Source of the DNA: Pseudomonadota bacterium
GTDB taxonomy: Bacteria; Pseudomonadota; Gammaproteobacteria; Burkholderiales; Burkholderiaceae_C
Length of the DNA stretch: 64,000 nt
NCBI GenBank assembly: GCA_018241265.1
Contig: JAFEEF010000063.1
Coordinates: 46,601-110,600, forward strand
Direction of reading: 5' to 3'
In this document: piece after piece, positions 1 through 9,942 of the stretch
How positions within the stretch are numbered: the stretch's first letter is position 1
Layout: every line of letters begins with the position of its first letter
Position numbers and translations under genes: made by a program
Notes under the pieces: generated by a model
What the model was told of the DNA's origin: nothing
The model's input: only the letters and a program-made list of their open reading frames with translations
The model's database searches: none

Positions 1-1
1 G

Positions 2-787
2 CTGACGCCCAAGGGCTACGAGGGCATAGGCGCGATCAACTGGCTGGCCTTCAACCTCGCGAAGAAGCCTCTGTCGGACCTGCAGGTGCGCAAGGCGATC
101 GCGACGGCGATCGACAAGAACTTCATCACCAAGGTGCTGATGGGCGGCTTCGCGCAGCCGGCCGACGGCCCCATCGTCGCGAGCAGCCCGTTCGCGGTGA
201 CGGACCTCGTGCGCTATCCGACCGACCTGAAGAAGGCCGCCGACATGCTCGATGCCGCCGGCTACAAGGCCGGCAGCGGCGGCGAGCGCTTCAAGCTGAC
301 GATCGACTACCTGCCGGGCGTCGACGAGCAGCAGAAGAACGTCGCCGAATACGTGCGCACGCAGCTCAAGAAGATCGGCATCACGGTCGAGGTGCGCGCG
401 TCGGCCGACTTCCCGGCCTGGGCCAAGAAGATGGCGACGCACGACTTCGACATGTCGATGGACCAGGTGTTCAACTGGGGCGATCCGATCATCGGCGTGC
501 ACCGTACCTATCTCTCGACCAACATCAAGCCCATCGTCTGGACCAACACGCAGTCGTACAACAACCCGAAGGTCGACCAGCTGCTGAACACCGCCGGCGG
601 CCTGCTCAACCCGACCGAGCGCAAGGCCTACTACGCGACCTTCGAGAAGATCGTCACCGACGAGCTGCCGATCGTCTTCATCAACATCGTGCCGTACCAC
701 ACCGCGACGTTGAAGAAGGTCGTCAACGTGCCGACGACGATCTGGGGGCCGGCGTCACCGTACGACGAGGTCGGCATCCGCGCCTGA
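2..787 (+). CDS. ABC transporter substrate-binding protein, family 5 (C-terminal part)
   Basis: The reading frame is open from the first bases of the window, so the N-terminus lies outside; 261 residues remain. The fragment starts in the typical SBP_bac_5 stretch in which an asparagine-rich strand is followed by a conserved 'QVRKAIATAID' helix, and it ends with the usual 'ELPIVFINI' strand and a short tail. Family 5 proteins bind oligopeptides, dipeptides, nickel-chelates or glutathione in the periplasm and hand them to a Dpp/Opp-type ABC transporter. No transporter gene follows directly; the next gene is an AraC regulator. The nearest matching permeases and ATPases start at 9943, on the same strand. 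The ligand cannot be told from this half. Confidence 0.9.
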   Translation: MTPKGYEGIGAINWLAFNLAKKPLSDLQVRKAIATAIDKNFITKVLMGGFAQPADGPIVASSPFAVTDLVRYPTDLKKAADMLDAAGYKAGSGGERFKLTIDYLPGVDEQQKNVAEYVRTQLKKIGITVEVRASADFPAWAKKMATHDFDMSMDQVFNWGDPIIGVHRTYLSTNIKPIVWTNTQSYNNPKVDQLLNTAGGLLNPTERKAYYATFEKIVTDELPIVFINIVPYHTATLKKVVNVPTTIWGPASPYDEVGIRA

Positions 788-980
788 ACGCCGCGGGCGC
801 GGCCCCGTCGATGCAGCGCCAGTGTTTACCCTAAAAGCAAAAAAAGTATCGTTGCGCCGATTCCATTGCAGTAGTTTCCGGGCCCTGCGCTTTGTACGCT
901 TGCGTCACGGTCGGGCCTGGACCTCGACCGTGAGGCACCCGCAGAGGCGCTGAGCACGGCACGAACAACGGAGACGTCGC

Positions 981-1862
981 ATGTCGCCTTGTCTGGAACT
1001 GGTGGGGATACAGGAGCAGGATTCGTTCAAGGTCTGGACGCACGGCTATCCGTACGAGACGGTGCGCTGGCACTTCCATCCGGAGTACGAGCTCAACCTG
1101 ATCACCGACACCTGCGGCCGCTATTTCGTCGGCGACCACACCGGCCGCTTCGAGCCCGGGCAGCTCTGCATGATGGGGCCGAACCTGCCGCACAACTGGA
1201 TCAGCGAGGTGCCCGACAACCGGCCGGTCGCGCAGCGCTGCATCGTGCTGCAGTTCTCCGGCCGCTCGATCAACCGCGGCATCGCCGCCTTCCCCGAGCT
1301 CGCCCACATCGAGCGGCTGCTCGCGTCGTCGCAGCGCGGCATCCTGTTCTCGGCCGCGGTGGCGCGGCGCGCCGGCGCGGTGATGAACCAGCTCCTCAAC
1401 GCCAGGGGCTTCCAGCGCGTGCATCAGTTCCTCGCGCTGCTCGACATGCTCGCCACCGCGCAGGACAGCACGTTGCTCGCGACGCCGGCGTTCCGGCCCG
1501 ATCCCGAGGGCTACCAGAGTTCGACCATCAACCAGGTGCTGACCTACCTCGCCGAGCGGCTCGGCGACCGTCTGCGCGAGGCCGACGTGGCGCGCTATGC
1601 GGGCATGGAGCCGAGCGCGTTCTCGCGCTTCTTCCGCCGCCATACCGACGTGCCGTTCGTGCAATACCTCGGGCGCCTGCGCGTCAACCGCGCCTGCGAG
1701 CTGCTGATCAACTCCGACAAGCCGATCACCGAGATCTGCTATGCCTGCGGCTTCAACAACGTCTCGAACTTCAACCGGCAGTTCCTGGCGCTGAAAGGCA
1801 TGCCGCCGTCGCAGTTCCGGCGCTACCACCGCCTGAACGATCTCTGCGCCGTCGCCGCGTAG
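981..1862 (+). CDS. AraC-family transcriptional regulator with N-terminal cupin
   Basis: 293 residues, usual for the family. The N-terminal half carries a cupin-type signature (WHFHPEYEL near residue 35) that should form the ligand-sensing beta barrel; the C-terminal 100 residues hold two helix-turn-helix motifs, the second being the AraC signature around 'ICYACGFNNVSNFNRQF'. The ATG at 981 is preceded by GGAG at a good distance. It lies immediately upstream of, and in the same direction as, a polyol dehydrogenase, kinase and ABC transporter cluster (1961 to 9749), so it is probably that cluster's activator. The inducer is presumably a polyol or sugar; this is inference from position. Confidence 0.9.
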   Translation: MSPCLELVGIQEQDSFKVWTHGYPYETVRWHFHPEYELNLITDTCGRYFVGDHTGRFEPGQLCMMGPNLPHNWISEVPDNRPVAQRCIVLQFSGRSINRGIAAFPELAHIERLLASSQRGILFSAAVARRAGAVMNQLLNARGFQRVHQFLALLDMLATAQDSTLLATPAFRPDPEGYQSSTINQVLTYLAERLGDRLREADVARYAGMEPSAFSRFFRRHTDVPFVQYLGRLRVNRACELLINSDKPITEICYACGFNNVSNFNRQFLALKGMPPSQFRRYHRLNDLCAVAA

Positions 1863-1960
1863 CGCCGCACCGACCTGCATCGATCCGCTGACCATGCGCT
1901 GCCGATGCCGGCGGCCGCGGGCAGCGCCTTGCCCGGACCTTCATCGAACCGCCCTCCGCC

Positions 1961-3058
1961 ATGACCGACAACACCGCCGACATGCAAGCCGTGGTCTGCC
2001 ACGGACCCAAGGACTACCGCCTCGAACGCGTCGCCCGGCCGCAGGCCGGACCGCACGAGCTGATCATCGAGATCGCCGCCTGCGGCATCTGCGCCAGCGA
2101 CTGCAAGTGCCATTCGGGCGCCGCGATGTTCTGGGGCGGCAACGGCAAGCCGGCCTGGGTCAAGGCGCCGGTGATCCCGGGGCACGAGTTCTTCGGCTAC
2201 GTGGTCGAGGCCGGCCCCGGCGCGCTCGAGCACTTCGGCGTCGAGATGGGCGACCGCGTGATCGCCGAGCAGATCGTGCCGTGCGGCAAGTGCCGCTACT
2301 GCACGAGCGGCGGCTACCACATGTGCGAGGTGCACGACATCTTCGGCTTCCAGCGCATCGTCGCCGACGGCGGCATGGCCGACTACATGCGCCTGCCGCC
2401 GACCGCGCGCGTGCACCGCATCCCCGACGGCCTGTCGCTGAAAGACGCCGCGATGATCGAGCCGATGGCCTGCGCGGTGCACACCGTGAACCGCGGCGAC
2501 ATCCAGCTCGATGACGTGGTCGTGATCGCCGGCGCCGGGCCGCTCGGGCTCGGCATGGTGCAGATCGCGAAGCTGAAGACGCCGAAGAAGCTCGTCGTGA
2601 TCGACCTCGTGCCGCAGCGGCTGGCGCTGGCGGCCGCGTTCGGCGCCGACGTGACGATCAACCCGGCGACCGACGACGCCAAGGCGATCGTCGACGGCCT
2701 GACCGGCGGCTACGGCTGCGACGTCTACATCGAGACCACCGGCGTACCGGCCGGCGTGACGCAAGGGCTGGAGCTGATCAGGAAGCTCGGCCGCTTCGTC
2801 GAGTTCAGCGTGTTCGGCCAGGACACCACGGCCGACTGGTCGATCATCGGCGACCGCAAGGAGCTGGACGTGCGCGGCGCGCACCTCGGGCCGTACTGCT
2901 ACCCGGTGGTGATCGATCTGATGATGCGCGGGCTGCTCACGTCGCGCGGCATCGTGACGCACGACTTCTCGCTGGCGGAATGGGAAGAGGCGTTCGCGCT
3001 GGCGAACTCGCTGGATTCGATCAAGGTCCTGCTGCGGCCGGACCGGACCGGGACCTGA
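1961..3058 (+). CDS. Zinc-dependent medium-chain dehydrogenase, erythritol/L-threitol dehydrogenase-like
   Basis: 365 residues. Catalytic zinc ligands are visible in 'GICASDCKC' and 'PGHEFFG'; the structural zinc site has the spacing C-x2-C-x2-C-x7-C in the stretch starting 'CGKCRYC'; the Rossmann motif is 'GAGPLGLGM'. From memory the sequence closely resembles the erythritol/L-threitol dehydrogenase group of mycobacteria (shared 'HGPKDYRLE', 'GICASD', 'AHLGPYCYP'). It would oxidise a polyol to a ketose with NAD+ in the cytoplasm. It heads a cluster with an FGGY kinase, a polyol-type ABC transporter and an L-xylulose-reductase-like SDR, consistent with polyol uptake, oxidation and phosphorylation. 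The exact polyol is not proven. Confidence 0.85.
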   Translation: MTDNTADMQAVVCHGPKDYRLERVARPQAGPHELIIEIAACGICASDCKCHSGAAMFWGGNGKPAWVKAPVIPGHEFFGYVVEAGPGALEHFGVEMGDRVIAEQIVPCGKCRYCTSGGYHMCEVHDIFGFQRIVADGGMADYMRLPPTARVHRIPDGLSLKDAAMIEPMACAVHTVNRGDIQLDDVVVIAGAGPLGLGMVQIAKLKTPKKLVVIDLVPQRLALAAAFGADVTINPATDDAKAIVDGLTGGYGCDVYIETTGVPAGVTQGLELIRKLGRFVEFSVFGQDTTADWSIIGDRKELDVRGAHLGPYCYPVVIDLMMRGLLTSRGIVTHDFSLAEWEEAFALANSLDSIKVLLRPDRTGT

Positions 3059-3160
3059 CGTGATGGACGCCGCGGCGGCGGGCCGAGCGCCGGGCCGCTC
3101 CCAAGCCGGCCGCATCCCCTCGGGGGATCGGCCGACGTACCCGTCGGACGAGGGGTCGTC

Positions 3161-4714
3161 ATGAAGCACGTCATCGGTGTCGACATCGGCACCCAGAGCA
3201 CCAAGGCCGTGCTCGTGCAGGCCGATGGCCGCATCGTCGGCCAGCATGCGCAGTCGTACCAGGTCGAGACGCCGCGGCCCTTGTGGGCGCAGCAGTGGCC
3301 CGACGTGTGGCTCGCCGCGGTCGAAGCCTGCATCCGCGGCGTGCTCGCGTCGTCCGGCGTCGCGGCCGAGTCGGTGCAGGCACTCTGCATCGACAGCCTC
3401 TACGGCGGCAGCGGCATCCCGGTCGATGCGCAGGGCCAGCCGCTGCATCCGTGCCTGATCTGGATGGACCGGCGCGCCCAGGCCGAATGCGAAGGGGTGC
3501 GCGCGCACGTCGACGTCGAGCGGCTCTACGACATCACCGGCAACGGCATCGACAGCTACTACGGCTACACCAAGATGCTGTGGCTGCGCGAGCATGCGCC
3601 CGACGTCTGGCAGCGCACCGCGCAGTTCCTGCCGCCGAACACCTACGTCAACGCGCAGCTCACCGGCCGCGTGGCGGTGGACCACAGCTCGGCGGGCAAC
3701 ATCGGCGGCGTCTACGACGTCGCGCGCCGGGCCTGGTCCGAAGAGGCGCTGGCGATGCTCGGCATTCCGCGCTCGATGATGCCGGACCGGCTCGTCGAAG
3801 CCAGCGACGTGGTCGGCGGCCTGCTGCCGACCTGGGCCGCGCGCCTCGGCCTGGCGATCGGCCTGCCGGTCGTCGCCGGCGGCGTCGATGCGGCCGTCGC
3901 CACGCTCGCGGCCGGTGCGGCGCAGCCCGGCAACCACGTCGCGATGATAGGCACCAGCATGTGCTGGGGCACGATCCGCCAGAGCGTGGATGCGCGCCAC
4001 GGCCTGATCAGCATGCCGCACGTCTTCAACGGCGCGCACGATCTCTATGTGTTCGGTGGCGCGATCACCGCCGGCGCCTCGGTGAGCTGGTTCCGCGAGA
4101 CCTACTGCCAGGCCGAGATCGCGGCCGGCCGCGCCGAGGGCATCGACCCGCATGCGCTGCTCGAGCAGGCCGCCGCGCCGCTGCCGCCGGGCGGCGACGG
4201 CCTGCTCTTCCTGCCCTACCTGATGGGCGAGCGCAGCCCGGTGTGGGACGCCCAGGCCAGCGGCTGCTTCGTCGGCCTCGGCCTGCATCACGGCCGCCCG
4301 CACCTGTACCGCGCGGTGCTCGAAGGCGTGAGCTATGCGCTGCGCCACAACATCGAGGCCGGCGTGCGCGGCGGCGTCGCGCTCGACGAGCAGCTCGTCG
4401 TGGTCGGCGGCGCGAGCCACTCGGACCTCTGGATGCAGATCATCGCCGACGTCACCGGGCGCCCGGTCCACACGATCGCCGAGGACGTCGAAGCGTCGCT
4501 CGGTGCGGCCGTGCTCGCCGCCTACGGCACCGGCCTGATCGACGCCGACACGGTGCGGCGCGGCTGGGTCCGCCCGGTGCCGCGCGCCCGGCCCGACGCG
4601 CGCGCCCACGCCGCCTACGAGCAGCTCTTCGCCGAATACATCGCGCTCTATCCCGCGCTGAAGCCCGTGATGCACCGGCTGCGCGCGATCACGTCCGAGG
4701 AGGCCACGCCTTGA
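3161..4714 (+). CDS. FGGY-family carbohydrate kinase (xylulokinase/erythrulokinase type)
   Basis: 517 residues, normal for FGGY kinases. The N-terminal phosphate-binding motif is 'GVDIGTQSTKAVL' and the C-terminal nucleotide-binding glycines are in 'VVVGGASHSDLWMQIIADV'. FGGY kinases phosphorylate ketoses or polyols with ATP. Its place between a polyol dehydrogenase and a polyol ABC transporter suggests it phosphorylates the ketose made by the dehydrogenase, for example erythrulose or xylulose. The ATG at 3161 was chosen because it starts the conserved motif a few residues in. Family sure; substrate open. Confidence 0.9.
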   Translation: MKHVIGVDIGTQSTKAVLVQADGRIVGQHAQSYQVETPRPLWAQQWPDVWLAAVEACIRGVLASSGVAAESVQALCIDSLYGGSGIPVDAQGQPLHPCLIWMDRRAQAECEGVRAHVDVERLYDITGNGIDSYYGYTKMLWLREHAPDVWQRTAQFLPPNTYVNAQLTGRVAVDHSSAGNIGGVYDVARRAWSEEALAMLGIPRSMMPDRLVEASDVVGGLLPTWAARLGLAIGLPVVAGGVDAAVATLAAGAAQPGNHVAMIGTSMCWGTIRQSVDARHGLISMPHVFNGAHDLYVFGGAITAGASVSWFRETYCQAEIAAGRAEGIDPHALLEQAAAPLPPGGDGLLFLPYLMGERSPVWDAQASGCFVGLGLHHGRPHLYRAVLEGVSYALRHNIEAGVRGGVALDEQLVVVGGASHSDLWMQIIADVTGRPVHTIAEDVEASLGAAVLAAYGTGLIDADTVRRGWVRPVPRARPDARAHAAYEQLFAEYIALYPALKPVMHRLRAITSEEATP

Positions 4715-4764
4715 ACCCCACCCGCTCCACCCGTCAGACCCCGTCCACCAAGGAGACCAGACCC

Positions 4765-6111
4765 ATGAAGAAGTTCGTACTGGGCGCCATCGGCGCCGCG
4801 CTGATCGCGCTCACCGCCGCCCCCGTGACGGCGCAGACCCCGTGGGCGATCGACAAGGCCGCCGCATCGGTCAAGGGCACCAAGGTCAAGATCATCTTCC
4901 TCGACCGGCCGGGCTACCGCGCGATCATCAAGCTGCTGCCCGAGTTCGAGAAGCAGAGCGGCATCAAGGTCGACTACGAGATCGTGCCGTACGAGAACGC
5001 GCGCGAGAAGCAGGTGCTGAACTTCACGTCCAAGGGCGACCTGACGATGGCGCTCGTCGACCTGGTGTGGATCGGCGAGTTCGCCGAGAGCGGCTGGATC
5101 GTGCCGATCGACACCTACACCAAGGACGCGTCCATCACCGACCCGAACCTCAACCTGCAAGGCTTCTTCCCGCTGCTGCTGAACGCCTTCGGCTCGTGGG
5201 ACGGCAAGGTCTACGGCCTGCCGTTCGACAACTACTCGGGGCTGCTGTTCTACAACCAGTGCATGCTGAAGGACGCCGGCTTCGACAAGCCGCCGCAGAC
5301 CTGGGACGAGGTGATGAACGTCTACGCGCCCAAGCTGAACCATCCGGAGAAGAAGCAGTACGCCTTCGCGCTGCAGTCGCTGCGCGGCGAGACGCAGTCG
5401 GCCGACAGCTTCATGCGCTTCCTGTGGCCGTTCGGCGGCTCGCTGCTCGACAAGGACTTCAAGTCCAACCTGATGTCCAAGCAGAGCCAGGCCGGGCTCG
5501 AGTTCCGCCAGAAGCTGATGAAGTACATGCCGCCCGGCGTCGTCAGCTACGACCATGCCGAAGCGGTCAACGCGCTGGCGCAGAACCAGGTCGCGATGAT
5601 CACCGAATGGTCGGCGTTCTACGGCACGTTGACCGATCCGAAGACGTCCAAGCTCGGCAACTGCCTGGGCGTGGCGCCGGAGCCCAAGGGGCCGGCCGGG
5701 CGGCTGCCGGCGCTCGGCGGCTTCTCGCTGGCGGTCGCATCGCAGGCCACGCCGGCGCAGCAGAAGGCGTCGTGGATCTTCATCCAGTGGGCCACGTCCG
5801 AAGCGATCGCGCGCGCCTATGTCGAAGCCGGCGGGGTCTCGGGCCGGATGGCGATCTACAAGGACCCCGCGATCCGCGCCAAGTTCAAGTACGTGGACCC
5901 GATGGTCGAGTCGTGGCAGCAAGGCGTGCCCGAATACCGGCCGCGCTTCCCGGCGTGGTCGTCGATCACCGAGACGGTCGCCGAGTTCGGCAGCAAGATG
6001 ATGCTCGGCGAGGTCACGACCGAGGCCGGCGCGAAGGAGATCGGCACGCGCATGGAGGCGACGCTGAAGAAGGAGGGGTACTACGACGGCAAGAAGAAGA
6101 AGCTGCAGTAG
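4765..6111 (+). CDS. ABC transporter substrate-binding protein, family 1 (sugar/polyol)
   Basis: 448 residues. The ATG at 4765 follows a good ribosome-binding site (AAGGAGACC) and begins a Sec signal peptide (KKFVLGAIGAALIALTAAP, cleavage likely after 'VTA'). The mature part has family 1 landmarks such as 'VDLVWIGEFAESGWIVPI' and 'YGLPFDNYSGLLFYN'. It would bind the polyol or sugar in the periplasm and deliver it to the permeases encoded at 6170 and 7078. A 12-bp perfect hairpin separates it from the first permease, a layout often seen where the binding protein must be made in excess. Confidence 0.92.
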   Translation: MKKFVLGAIGAALIALTAAPVTAQTPWAIDKAAASVKGTKVKIIFLDRPGYRAIIKLLPEFEKQSGIKVDYEIVPYENAREKQVLNFTSKGDLTMALVDLVWIGEFAESGWIVPIDTYTKDASITDPNLNLQGFFPLLLNAFGSWDGKVYGLPFDNYSGLLFYNQCMLKDAGFDKPPQTWDEVMNVYAPKLNHPEKKQYAFALQSLRGETQSADSFMRFLWPFGGSLLDKDFKSNLMSKQSQAGLEFRQKLMKYMPPGVVSYDHAEAVNALAQNQVAMITEWSAFYGTLTDPKTSKLGNCLGVAPEPKGPAGRLPALGGFSLAVASQATPAQQKASWIFIQWATSEAIARAYVEAGGVSGRMAIYKDPAIRAKFKYVDPMVESWQQGVPEYRPRFPAWSSITETVAEFGSKMMLGEVTTEAGAKEIGTRMEATLKKEGYYDGKKKKLQ

Positions 6112-6120
6112 CGCTGCCTA

Positions 6121-6147
6121 CTCCCTCTCCCGAAACGGGAGAGGGAG
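6121..6147 (+). terminator. 12-bp perfect hairpin between binding-protein and permease genes
   Basis: The arms 6121-6132 and 6136-6147 are perfectly complementary with a three-base AAA loop. There is no U-run after it, so it is probably an mRNA-stabilising or partially attenuating hairpin rather than a full terminator. It lies 9 bp after the binding-protein stop and 22 bp before the permease start. C/T-rich and G/A-rich arms of this kind recur between genes in many high-GC proteobacteria, so it may also be a dispersed repeat. Confidence 0.7.
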
Positions 6148-6169
6148 CAATCCCCGGGACCGACTTGCC

Positions 6170-7075
6170 ATGACCCAACCGCGCCTACGCCCATCGCGCC
6201 TCGCCCACAACCGCTGGACGCCGCTGTGGTTCCTCACCCCCGCGGTGCTGACGCTGTTCGCGATCGGCATCTACCCGACGCTGTTCGCGGTCAAGACCTC
6301 GCTGCAGCAATACAACCTGACGCGGGCGCGCGACGGCTTTCCGTTCGTCGGCCTCGACAACTACAAGGCGGTGCTGACCGACGCCACGTTCTGGGAGACC
6401 CTGGGCCGCACGGCGGGCTTCTACCTCACGGTGATGCCGCTCGAACTCGCGCTCGGCATGGTCATCGCGCTGATGCTGCACCGGCCCGGCTGGGGGCTGA
6501 TGCGCTCCATGGTGCGCGTCTCGCTGGTCGTGCCGCTGGCCACGACCTATGCGGTGGTCGGGCTGATCGGGCGGCTCATCTTCAACCGCGACTTCGGCGT
6601 CGCGAACCAGTTCGCCTCATGGCTCGGCTTGCCGTCGCTCGACTGGCTGGGCAATCCGACCGGCGCGTTCGCGGCGATCGCGATGATGGACGTCTGGCAG
6701 TGGACGCCGTTCTGCGCGCTGATCTTCCTGGCCGGGCTGTCGATGGTGCCGATGGAGGTGGAAGAGGCGGCGCGCCTAGAGACCACGTCGCACCTCGCGC
6801 TGCTGCGCCACGTCCAGGCGCCCTACCTGCTGCCCGGGCTGACGGCGGTGCTGATCCTGCGCTCGGCCGACGTGCTCAAGCTCTTCGACATGGTCTTCAC
6901 GATGACGCGCGGCGGGCCGGGCGCATCGACCGAGCTGGTCTCGATCTACATCCAGCGGGTGGGCTTCCGCATCTTCGACATGGGGACGGCGTCGGCGCAG
7001 GCGATCCTGCTGCTGATCCTGACCATCGTGCTGAGCCGCCTCTTCATCAGGGTGTTCTACCGCGAGATCGACTGA
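6170..7075 (+). CDS. ABC sugar/polyol transporter permease, MalF/UgpA type
   Basis: 301 residues with six predicted membrane segments, the first around residues 20-42 (LWFLTPAVLTLFAIGIYPTL). The cytoplasmic EAA loop that contacts the ATPase is 'EEAARLETTSHLALLRHV'. It forms the membrane channel together with the next gene, whose ATG lies two bases after this stop, indicating tight co-expression. Confidence 0.92.
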   Translation: MTQPRLRPSRLAHNRWTPLWFLTPAVLTLFAIGIYPTLFAVKTSLQQYNLTRARDGFPFVGLDNYKAVLTDATFWETLGRTAGFYLTVMPLELALGMVIALMLHRPGWGLMRSMVRVSLVVPLATTYAVVGLIGRLIFNRDFGVANQFASWLGLPSLDWLGNPTGAFAAIAMMDVWQWTPFCALIFLAGLSMVPMEVEEAARLETTSHLALLRHVQAPYLLPGLTAVLILRSADVLKLFDMVFTMTRGGPGASTELVSIYIQRVGFRIFDMGTASAQAILLLILTIVLSRLFIRVFYREID

Positions 7076-7077
7076 CC

Positions 7078-7899
7078 ATGAATCCCCGTCAACTCGGCCG
7101 CACCTTGCACCTGCTCGGCCTCGCGGCGCTGTTCGCCTTCACGCTGTTCCCGTTCTACTGGATGGTGTCGAGCAGCTTCAAGAACCAGACCGACCTGCTC
7201 GCATCGCCGCCGGTCTGGAGCTTCGTGCCGACGCTCGCCAACTACGCCGAGATCTGGGCCGACGAGAAGGTCTTCGGCGCGATCGTCAACTCGCTGATCG
7301 TCGCGAGCTGCACCACGGCGCTCGCGGTCATCCTCGGCACGCCGGCGGCCTACTCGCTTGCGCGCTTCCAGTTCCGCGGCAAGAAGGACCTGTGGTTCTG
7401 GTTCATCTCGAACCGCATGACGAGTCCCATCGTGCTCGCGCTGCCGGTGTACCTGCTCGCGCAAAGCGCCGGCCTGCTCGACACGCACCTCGTGCTGGTG
7501 CTGATCTACCTGTCGTTCTGCCTGCCGATCGTGGTGTGGATCTGCACCGACCAGTTCCGCTCGATCCCGCCCGACCTCGAGCAGGCCGCACGCCTGGACA
7601 ACGCGAACCAATGGGACATCTTCTGGCGCATCTACCTGCCGCTCGGCCTGCCGGGCATCGCGGTGTCGGCGATCTTCAGCTTCATCTTCTCGTGGAACGA
7701 GCTGCTCTATGCGCTCGTGCTGACGCGCAGCGACGTGCGCACGGCGCCGGTGATCGCGACCAGCTACATGTCGGGCTACGAGCTGCCGTGGGGAAAGATC
7801 ATGGCGACCGGCACCGTCATCGTGCTGCCGGTCACGGTGTTCGCGCTGTTCGTCTCGCGCCACATGGTGCGCGGGCTGACGATGGGCGCGAGCAAGTAA
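7078..7899 (+). CDS. ABC sugar/polyol transporter permease, MalG/UgpE type
   Basis: 273 residues, six predicted membrane segments. The EAA motif 'LEQAARLDNANQWDIFWRI' and the family end 'FVSRHMVRGLTMGASK' are typical of MalG-like permeases. The start was taken at 7078, two bases after the previous stop, because it begins the first hydrophobic segment directly (LHLLGLAALFAFTLFPFYW). Confidence 0.92.
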   Translation: MNPRQLGRTLHLLGLAALFAFTLFPFYWMVSSSFKNQTDLLASPPVWSFVPTLANYAEIWADEKVFGAIVNSLIVASCTTALAVILGTPAAYSLARFQFRGKKDLWFWFISNRMTSPIVLALPVYLLAQSAGLLDTHLVLVLIYLSFCLPIVVWICTDQFRSIPPDLEQAARLDNANQWDIFWRIYLPLGLPGIAVSAIFSFIFSWNELLYALVLTRSDVRTAPVIATSYMSGYELPWGKIMATGTVIVLPVTVFALFVSRHMVRGLTMGASK

Positions 7900-7918
7900 G
7901 AGTTGACGGAGACGCGGC

Positions 7919-9004
<1,086 letters not shown>

Positions 9005-9023
9005 GCCTGCAGGGACACGCACC

Positions 9024-9749
9024 ATGCGCTTTGCAGGCCGCCGCATCCTCGTCACCGGCGCCACCAAGGGCATCGGCCGGGCCACCGCGCGCTGGCTGGC
9101 CGCGCGCGGCGCGGAGATCATCGCGTTCGGCCGCGATACCGGCGAACTCGCGTCGCTCCAGGCCGAGATCGGCGGCCGCATCCAAGCCGTGGACCTCGCC
9201 GATGCCGGCGCCACGCGCGCCGCCGCCGAAGCCGCGCTGCCCTTCGATGATCTCGTCAACAACGCCGGCGTGGTGCATCTTGCGCCGTTCGTCGATGCGA
9301 GCGTCGACGACTTCGACCACACGCTGGCCGTGAACACGCGCGCGCCGATGATCCTCGCGCAGGTGCTGGCGCGCCATTTGATCGCGCGCGGCCTGCCGGG
9401 CGCGATCGTCAACGTCTCGAGCATCGCGGCGACCGTCGGCACGCCCGAACACGCCGCCTACTGCGCCTCCAAGGCCGCGCTCGATGCGCTGACGCGCGTG
9501 ATGGCGCGCGAGCTCGGACCGGCCGGCATCCGCGTCAACAGCGTCAATCCGGTGATCACGCTGACCCCGATGGCGACCCAGGTGTGGAGCGACCCTGCGC
9601 GGTCGGACCCGATGCGGGCGCGCATCCCGCTCGGGCGCTTCGTCGAGCCCGACGAGGTGGCGAGCGTGATCGGCTTCCTGCTCGGACCGGACGCCGCGAT
9701 GGTGCACGGAAGCTGCATGGACATCGACGGCGGATTCCGCAGCGGCTAA
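9024..9749 (+). CDS. Short-chain dehydrogenase, L-xylulose reductase (DCXR)-like
   Basis: 241 residues. The cofactor motif is 'GATKGIGRA', followed by 'NNAG', the catalytic Ser in 'NVSSIAA' and the 'YCASK' active-site Tyr and Lys. The C-terminal region 'SVNPVITLTPM' with 'RIPLGRF' is characteristic of dicarbonyl/L-xylulose reductases as remembered. The likely role is interconversion of a ketose and a polyol, in line with the operon. The ATG at 9024 was chosen over an in-frame one at 9967-type upstream position (8967) because the protein family begins at this point and the gap to the ATPase stop is 19 bp. Confidence 0.88.
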   Translation: MRFAGRRILVTGATKGIGRATARWLAARGAEIIAFGRDTGELASLQAEIGGRIQAVDLADAGATRAAAEAALPFDDLVNNAGVVHLAPFVDASVDDFDHTLAVNTRAPMILAQVLARHLIARGLPGAIVNVSSIAATVGTPEHAAYCASKAALDALTRVMARELGPAGIRVNSVNPVITLTPMATQVWSDPARSDPMRARIPLGRFVEPDEVASVIGFLLGPDAAMVHGSCMDIDGGFRSG

Positions 9750-9942
9750 CGGCATGCGCCCCGGGCTGGCGCGACGCGCCCGCACGACCCTGGGGTGAAC
9801 CCTCGCTTGCTGGCCCTTTGCGTGCCGCCGCGGTGGCACCGTCGGCACGGCGCTTGCCTTGCTACCATGCGCTCTCGTCGGCCATGCGTCGGGTCCGCGT
9901 GTCCCTCCAGCCGCCATCGCGCCGCCGCCCACCCATTCCCTC

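Noticed and set aside
1823..4675. A 950-codon open frame on the minus strand opposite the dehydrogenase and kinase genes
   Set aside because: It is a mirror of GC-rich codons; the plus strand holds clear family motifs, and the antisense product is Arg/Ala/Asp-rich without domains.
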